DNA from: Candidatus Zixiibacteriota bacterium
GTDB taxonomy: Bacteria; Zixibacteria; MSB-5A5; GN15; JAAZOE01
Assembly: GCA_012797915.1 (NCBI GenBank)
Contig: JAAZOE010000141.1
Span: forward strand, 1-5,821
Direction of reading: 5' to 3'
DNA length: 5,821 bases
In this document: positions 1-3,469 of the stretch, piece by piece
Numbering within the stretch: position 1 is the first letter of the stretch
How the letters are laid out: every line of letters starts with the position of its first letter
Program-made: the position numbers and the translations under genes
Notes under the pieces: model-generated
The model's database searches: none
What the model was told of the DNA's origin: nothing
Seen by the model: the letters and a program-made list of their open reading frames with translations, nothing else

Positions 1-1
1 A

Positions 2-31
2 GCCGCCGGGGAGTCGTACGTCCCCGGCGGC
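2..31 (-). terminator. Perfect hairpin downstream of the protease gene, probable transcription terminator
   Basis: GCCGCCGGGGA (2-12) and TCCCCGGCGGC (21-31) are exact reverse complements, giving an 11-bp GC-rich stem with an 8-base loop. It lies 27 bases past the stop codon of the minus-strand protease gene, where an intrinsic terminator would be expected. The U-tract that would follow on the minus strand falls outside the window, so termination cannot be confirmed. It could also serve a plus-strand gene to the left, or act in both directions. Confidence 0.55.
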
Positions 32-58
32 ATCCAGGAGGCACCAAAATGCGAGGTG

Positions 59-1864
59 CTATTTCAACAGAGACATCTTTCTGGTCAGCGTTTGGCCATC
101 GGCGGTCAGACGATAGAAATAGATGCCGCTGGCCACACCGGCGCCATTGGCGTCCGTACCGTCCCAAGTCACCGCCTGGGAGCCGGCCTCACGCTCGCCA
201 TCGACCAAGATCTTCACCCGTTCCCCGAGGATATTGTAGACGGCCAGGTTCACCCGGGTTTTCTGCTCCAGGCGGAACGAGATGGTGGTAGCGGGATTGA
301 AGGGGTTGGGATAATTCTGGTACAGCGTCAGCTTGTCGGGAAGGGTGAGGTCGACCGCCTCTTTGGGGGCCGGCGTGCCGCCCAAGGCCCGGCAGGCGTT
401 GATCCGTCCCGTGCCCAGTTTTCCGGCATAGGTCGGGTTGAGGCCGTCGATGTTGTCGGTCGTGTTCTTGATCTGATCGCGGATCTGCGACCAGGTGTAG
501 CCGGGATTCTGCGACTTAACCAACCCGGCCAGGCCGCAGACATACGGCGTGGCCATCGATGTTCCGCTCATGACGGCGAAATAGTCGTTGGTCGGGTCGG
601 AGTAGTTGTTGTAGGTGCTGGCGATATCGACACCGGGGGCGGAAACATCGACCCAAGTTCCATAGCTGGAAAAACTCGCCTTTACATCCGCCGAATCCGT
701 GGCCGCGACGTCGATGACGTCCGCCCGCGTGGCCAGGTAATCCTGCGTCGTGTTGTTGCTGTTGCCGGCGGCGTGACAGACCAATACACCGTGAGCGACG
801 GCATAATCGACGGCCGCGCCGAAGCCGCTGGTGTTCGAGGAGCCCCAGCTGCAGTTGATCACATGGGCGCCTTTGTTGGCGGCATAGTAGAAGGCCTGGG
901 CGGCGAAATCCATCCGGACATATCCCACGCCGCCAGTGGACAGCCAGCCGATTCGCAGACACATGATCTTGACTCCGTTGCCGACCGAGGACGACGTACC
1001 GTTTCCCCAGCCGCCGGCAGTACCAGCCACGCCGATGGCATTATTGGTGATGGCCCCGATGATCCCGGCGCAGTGGGTACCATGACCGCCGAAATCCTTG
1101 GGATCGTTATCGGCCGTCGAACAGTCCTCGCCTTTCTTGCATCCCTTGACGCCGGTGACCCAGTCCCAGCCGATCCAGTCGTCGACATAGCCGTTCCCAT
1201 CGTCATCGACGCCGTTGCCTTTGATTTCGCCGGGGTTGACCCAGATGTTGCCGCTGGTCGTCGGCCAGCTGGCGCCGCCCAAATCCTTGTGGAAATACCG
1301 GACGCCGCCGTCGGCCACGGCCACGACGGCATTGGTATTGCCGGGGTTGATTTCCCATGCGCAGGGAGCATCGATGTCATGGTCGGCGGCATTGGACAGG
1401 CCCCATTGATTCCAGGGATAGGCCTGCCCCGCGAAGTAGTAGTCGTTGGGAACAACATCGTACATCGGGTGGATGCCGATCGGCTCGACCGATTCGATGT
1501 TGGGATCGGCGGCGTACGCGCTGATGACCTCCTCGATCGGGAACCGACCGTCGAAGGTCACGATCCGGTACCCGGTCAGGTCCGGCATGTTCGCCTTGGC
1601 CACGGCCCCGGGAAATTCCTCCTCGATGGCCGTGACGCCGTACCGTTTGTTCAGGACATCCAGCGATTGTCTGTCCGTCGCCGGATTGCCGCCGGCCTTG
1701 AACGCGGCGGCGGCGACATTGCTCTTCAGCTTGATGACAAACTGGTCGGCCACGACCTGCATGCCTTCATACTGAGCGGTGAAGGGTACATAGACCACGT
1801 TTTCCGCGGCCGCCGACAAGGCCATCAGAATGACCGATAGTAGAACCAGCACAATCCTCCTCAT
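59..1864 (-). CDS. Secreted subtilisin-like (S8) serine protease with C-terminal T9SS-type sorting domain
   Basis: Complete 601-residue endopeptidase of family S8, predicted to be exported. Residues 1-20 form a signal peptide (MRR, a hydrophobic stretch, then ALSAAA before E21). Residues about 22-140 look like an inhibitory propeptide, ending in a segment with NIESVEP. The catalytic domain spans about 150-495 and has an intact triad: D185 in VAVADGGV, H261 in GGHGTHCAG and S436 in SGTSMATP, with oxyanion N368 in AAGN. C265 follows the catalytic His at the same offset as the free Cys of proteinase K-type enzymes. A DDDGNGYVDD loop (220-229) looks calcium-binding. Nine cysteines are present in the mature part. 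Residues 512-601 form a FlgD-like beta domain with LYQNYPNPFNPATTISF, ending RKMSLLK, as in T9SS type A tails. The start is fixed by GGAGGA five bases upstream. DGG replaces the commoner D-S/T-G at the active Asp. The substrate is unknown. It is transcribed divergently from the sigma/CHAT operon, so it may be a regulon member. Confidence 0.95.
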   Translation of the reverse strand: MRRIVLVLLSVILMALSAAAENVVYVPFTAQYEGMQVVADQFVIKLKSNVAAAAFKAGGNPATDRQSLDVLNKRYGVTAIEEEFPGAVAKANMPDLTGYRIVTFDGRFPIEEVISAYAADPNIESVEPIGIHPMYDVVPNDYYFAGQAYPWNQWGLSNAADHDIDAPCAWEINPGNTNAVVAVADGGVRYFHKDLGGASWPTTSGNIWVNPGEIKGNGVDDDGNGYVDDWIGWDWVTGVKGCKKGEDCSTADNDPKDFGGHGTHCAGIIGAITNNAIGVAGTAGGWGNGTSSSVGNGVKIMCLRIGWLSTGGVGYVRMDFAAQAFYYAANKGAHVINCSWGSSNTSGFGAAVDYAVAHGVLVCHAAGNSNNTTQDYLATRADVIDVAATDSADVKASFSSYGTWVDVSAPGVDIASTYNNYSDPTNDYFAVMSGTSMATPYVCGLAGLVKSQNPGYTWSQIRDQIKNTTDNIDGLNPTYAGKLGTGRINACRALGGTPAPKEAVDLTLPDKLTLYQNYPNPFNPATTISFRLEQKTRVNLAVYNILGERVKILVDGEREAGSQAVTWDGTDANGAGVASGIYFYRLTADGQTLTRKMSLLK

Positions 1865-1869
1865 ACAAA

Positions 1870-1875
1870 TCCTCC
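1870..1875 (-). promoter_or_regulatory. Ribosome binding site of the protease gene
   Basis: On the minus strand this reads GGAGGA, five bases before the ATG at 1864-1862. It is a strong Shine-Dalgarno match and settles the start of the protease. Confidence 0.8.
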
Positions 1876-1928
1876 GAGACTGAATAAATTAGGTGGGGGC
1901 AAAGCGACCGCTCCGAATCGTCTCCGGG

Positions 1929-1977
1929 CGGTCATTGACTGGGCCGGCACCTCCCGTCGGTCATTCATGTTGGCCGG
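1929..1977. repeat. Imperfect direct repeat, two copies about 29 bases apart
   Basis: CGGTCATT is followed by GGCCGG twice. Copy one has CGGTCATT at 1929-1936 and GGCCGG at 1942-1947; copy two has CGGTCATT at 1958-1965 and GGCCGG at 1972-1977. The inner spacing is 5 and 6 bases, and the copy-to-copy distance is 29-30 bases, about three helical turns. It lies 65-113 bases upstream of the protease start, so it could be a tandem operator. GGCCGG alone is common in this GC-rich sequence; CGGTCATT is the more telling half. Confidence 0.4.
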
Positions 1978-2009
1978 TCCGGGAAATGCGGCAGGATACG
2001 GTATGTCTG

Positions 2010-2027
2010 GGGTGACACATTACACCC
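2010..2027. promoter_or_regulatory. Short dyad GGGTG-N8-CACCC, possible operator
   Basis: GGGTG (2010-2014) and CACCC (2023-2027) form perfect 5-bp inverted arms around an AT-richer 8-base centre. The geometry would suit a dimeric DNA-binding protein, and it lies between the two divergent genes next to a TATAGT hexamer (2041-2046). Five-base arms can occur by chance, so this is only a candidate site. Confidence 0.25.
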
Positions 2028-2142
2028 GTTCATCCATATCTATAGTACAAGTCCTATTTCTCTGAGAGTACAGAGTCGATACCTCGCCGTTCCGTACATG
2101 TCGGCCGGCGAATATTTTTGATTTTTCCGCGTCCCATCGGGT

Positions 2143-2150
2143 AAAAGGAG
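2143..2150 (+). promoter_or_regulatory. Shine-Dalgarno-like site ahead of a possible leader ORF
   Basis: AAAAGGAG is one of the best ribosome-binding sequences on the plus strand of the intergenic region. It stands eight bases before a TTG (2159) that opens a 40-codon frame. It has no large gene to serve at that distance, which makes the small ORF worth considering. Confidence 0.4.
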
Positions 2151-2158
2151 TCGATATA

Positions 2159-2281
2159 TTGGAAATGGGCCGCCGGCAGGGGCCTATGAATCTTATCCGG
2201 CCGGGAAGAAATCCGCACCGCTTTTTCGACGGGCGATTATATTACCGGCATAAGGGCGGCTGGAAACCTTGTCGCGGGTAG
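2159..2281 (+). CDS. Possible 40-residue leader peptide upstream of the sigma gene
   Basis: A small frame starts at TTG 2159 (alternative ATG 2165) and ends at TAG 2279-2281, four bases before the sigma ATG. It encodes 40 basic, aromatic-rich residues beginning MEMGRRQGPM and ending KGGWKPCRG; no membrane segment or known motif is recognised. Support comes from AAAAGGAG eight bases upstream of the TTG and from the stop lying inside the sigma ribosome-binding region. That arrangement would allow translational coupling, since sigma has no well-spaced Shine-Dalgarno of its own. Against it are the weak start codon, the short length and the TATATT hexamer at 2238-2243, which might be a promoter lying inside it. 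It could be chance. Confidence 0.3.
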   Translation: MEMGRRQGPMNLIRPGRNPHRFFDGRLYYRHKGGWKPCRG

Positions 2282-2285
2282 AGGG

Positions 2286-2870
2286 ATGGCGTCATCACGA
2301 ACCGACATCGAGTTGTGGCAGGATATTCTCGCCGGGGATAATGCCGCCTGGAATGACCTGGTCCGGCGGTATCAGGCACTGGTGTACGCCGTCGTGACCC
2401 GGGCGGGGTTATCGATGGCCGACACGGCCGATTGCTTCCAGCAAACCTGGGTCCTTCTGTTCCGTCACCGCCATCGGCTTCACGATCCCTCCCGACTGTC
2501 GGCGTGGCTGGTGACTACCGCCAAACGGGAAGCTTTACGACTTCGCCGACGAGCTGATAGAGAGTCCGGCGACCCGGTAAAGCTGGATTCGATCGCCCCG
2601 GACCCGTTACCCGACGAGGCATTGGAACAACTCGAACGGCAGGCGCAGCTCGAGATCGCCCTCAAGGAACTTGATCCTCGATGCCGCCAAGTCGTGGAAG
2701 CGCTCTTTTTTGCCCCGGAAGAGAGATCGTATGAAGAGATTGCCCGGGATTTCGGATTGTCGGCCAACAGTCTTGGGCCGGTCCGCCGCCGCTGTTTGGA
2801 GCGGTTGAAGCAAATCCTGGCGGACCGCGATTTCATCGATGTACGGAAAAAAGACGATGGCTCTCTGTAA
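2286..2870 (+). CDS. ECF-type RNA polymerase sigma factor (sigma-70 family)
   Basis: 194-residue alternative sigma factor that would direct RNA polymerase to a specific promoter set. Sigma region 2 covers about residues 21-89 (AWNDLVRRYQ, then DCFQQTWVLLF, then a basic AKREALRLRRR stretch). Region 4 covers about 124-178, with a helix-turn-helix (SYEEIARDFGLSANSLGP, then a basic VRRRCLERL). Regions 1 and 3 are absent and the length is normal for the ECF class. The ATG at 2286 gives the usual short N-terminus. GAGGG abuts the ATG directly, too close to act as a normal Shine-Dalgarno, so GCGGG (2274-2278) or coupling to the upstream leader frame may serve. Translation ends with two stops in a row (TAATAA). 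The anti-sigma gene follows within about 26 bases, so this is the first main gene of the operon. The ECF subgroup and target promoters are not evident. Confidence 0.93.
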   Translation: MASSRTDIELWQDILAGDNAAWNDLVRRYQALVYAVVTRAGLSMADTADCFQQTWVLLFRHRHRLHDPSRLSAWLVTTAKREALRLRRRADRESGDPVKLDSIAPDPLPDEALEQLERQAQLEIALKELDPRCRQVVEALFFAPEERSYEEIARDFGLSANSLGPVRRRCLERLKQILADRDFIDVRKKDDGSL

Positions 2871-2883
2871 TAAGTAGACAGAT

Positions 2884-2889
2884 AAGGAG
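2884..2889 (+). promoter_or_regulatory. Ribosome binding site that decides the anti-sigma start
   Basis: AAGGAG lies in the gap after the sigma stop and seven bases before an ACG at 2897-2899. No ATG, GTG or TTG in the anti-sigma frame lies within reach; the first is GTG 2999, 109 bases downstream. The site therefore supports initiation at ACG 2897, just before the KRHLT segment expected at the N-terminus of a zinc anti-sigma factor. Confidence 0.65.
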
Positions 2890-2896
2890 ATCGGCC

Positions 2897-3469
2897 ACGA
2901 AAAGACATTTAACAAGAGCAGAAGCATGTGCGGAGGCCGTTGGGAAAACCACCCGCCTTTCGCGCCATCTGGCGTCGTGTCCGGATTGCCGGGAATTAGT
3001 GGACCTGTTTCGGACATTTGCCGTTGCCGGGAAACCGCCGCTCCCCGATGCTCCCGCTGGGTGGGTCGCCAAAGCTGAGGCGATCGCTGAGCGGAAGAAG
3101 CCTTTCGAACAGCTCAGGCGGATTGTGGCCGAGTTGGTTTTGGATACGTGGCAGATGCCGGCCCCGGCCGGGGTTCGCGGGCCGGGGGCGTTGGATCAGC
3201 GTCGCCTGCGGTTTCGAGCTGAGAATATCGAGTTGGATATCCGCGCGGAACGCCGAGCCAAGGGTTGGGCCTTGATTGCCGAGGCTTCCCTGCCCCGGGG
3301 GAATGACGAAAAGAGCTGGCTGGACGTGGACGGCGGCATTCATTTTGCCGGAGCCGATGGGTTGTACCAATGGTGGAGCACGCGACCTCCCAAAAAGGTC
3401 TTGTTCGGCACAGGCGGACGTTTGGTGGTATTCCCGGAGTTGGATTGGAAGAAGAAAAGCTCAAAATAA
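2897..3469 (+). CDS. Zinc-binding (ZAS-type) anti-sigma factor, probable non-canonical ACG start
   Basis: Predicted cytoplasmic anti-sigma factor of 190 residues that would bind and hold the sigma factor encoded just upstream. Near the N-terminus it has RHLASCPDC, the H24-x3-C28-x2-C31 signature of zinc anti-sigma domains; H4 (KRHLT) or C11 could be the fourth ligand. A helix follows (about 70-85), then a proline-rich hinge (PAPAGVRG), then a beta-rich domain (about 102-184; RRLRFRAENIELDIR to LVVFPELDW). The last part may be a transthyretin-like or carboxypeptidase-regulatory-like sandwich, which is inference. No transmembrane helix is seen, so it is a soluble type. The frame is open from 2735 but has no ATG, GTG or TTG before GTG 2999, which would give a 156-residue product without the zinc motif. 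AAGGAG seven bases before ACG 2897 makes that the best start. Alternatives are an ATG-to-ACG sequence error, slippage from the sigma gene, or decay. The last 25 bases overlap the CHAT gene. Confidence 0.72.
   Translation, partial: TKRHLTRAEACAEAVGKTTRLSRHLASCPDCRELVDLFRTFAVAGKPPLPDAPAGWVAKAEAIAERKKPFEQLRRIVAELVLDTWQMPAPAGVRGPGALDQRRLRFRAENIELDIRAERRAKGWALIAEASLPRGNDEKSWLDVDGGIHFAGADGLYQWWSTRPPKKVLFGTGGRLVVFPELDWKKKSSK
3436..3439 (+). promoter_or_regulatory. Ribosome binding site of the CHAT gene, inside the anti-sigma gene
   Basis: GGAG lies within the last codons of the anti-sigma gene, five bases before TTG 3445. It supports TTG 3445 over the longer ATG 3370 start, which has no comparable site and would overlap the upstream gene by 100 bases. 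Confidence 0.55.

Larger units (their letters stand above)
1865..2285. promoter_or_regulatory. Divergent intergenic control region between protease and sigma operon
   Basis: About 420 bases with no large gene; it must hold the promoters of both divergent units. Parts are more AT-rich than the flanking genes (around 2035-2065 and 2110-2127). Hexamers resembling a housekeeping -10 are TATAGT (2041-2046), TATATT (2155-2160) and TATATT (2238-2243), but I see no convincing -35 at the right distance for any of them. If the sigma factor controls itself, its promoter would be of ECF type and would need comparison with relatives to find. The region also contains an imperfect direct repeat, a short dyad and a possible leader ORF, listed separately. 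No tRNA, riboswitch or rRNA signature was recognised. Confidence 0.5.

Noticed and set aside
36..291. AGGAGG at 36-41 and an ATG seven bases later (49) opening an 80-codon plus-strand frame
   Set aside because: The ribosome site and spacing are good, but the product is an Arg/Pro/Ser-rich translation typical of antisense GC-rich DNA and overlaps the protease sorting domain entirely. I treat it as chance.
56..1840. A 594-codon plus-strand open frame lying opposite the protease gene
   Set aside because: It is the antisense mirror of a GC-rich real gene. The protein resembles nothing known, while the minus strand encodes a complete S8 protease with triad, signal peptide and sorting domain.
2102..2127. 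CGGCCGGCG followed by a T-rich stretch, as a possible terminator
   Set aside because: The GC part is self-complementary with no room for a loop and no extended stem, and there is no plus-strand gene upstream for it to terminate.
3370..3444. ATG 3370 as the start of the TPR-CHAT protein
   Set aside because: It would overlap the anti-sigma gene by 100 bases, has no clear ribosome site and gives residues that look like an out-of-frame reading. TTG 3445 has GGAG at proper spacing.
2999..3469. GTG 2999 as the start of a 156-residue protein
   Set aside because: It would cut off the HxxxCxxC zinc motif that continues directly upstream in frame, and it has a weaker ribosome site (GGGA) than the AAGGAG ahead of ACG 2897.
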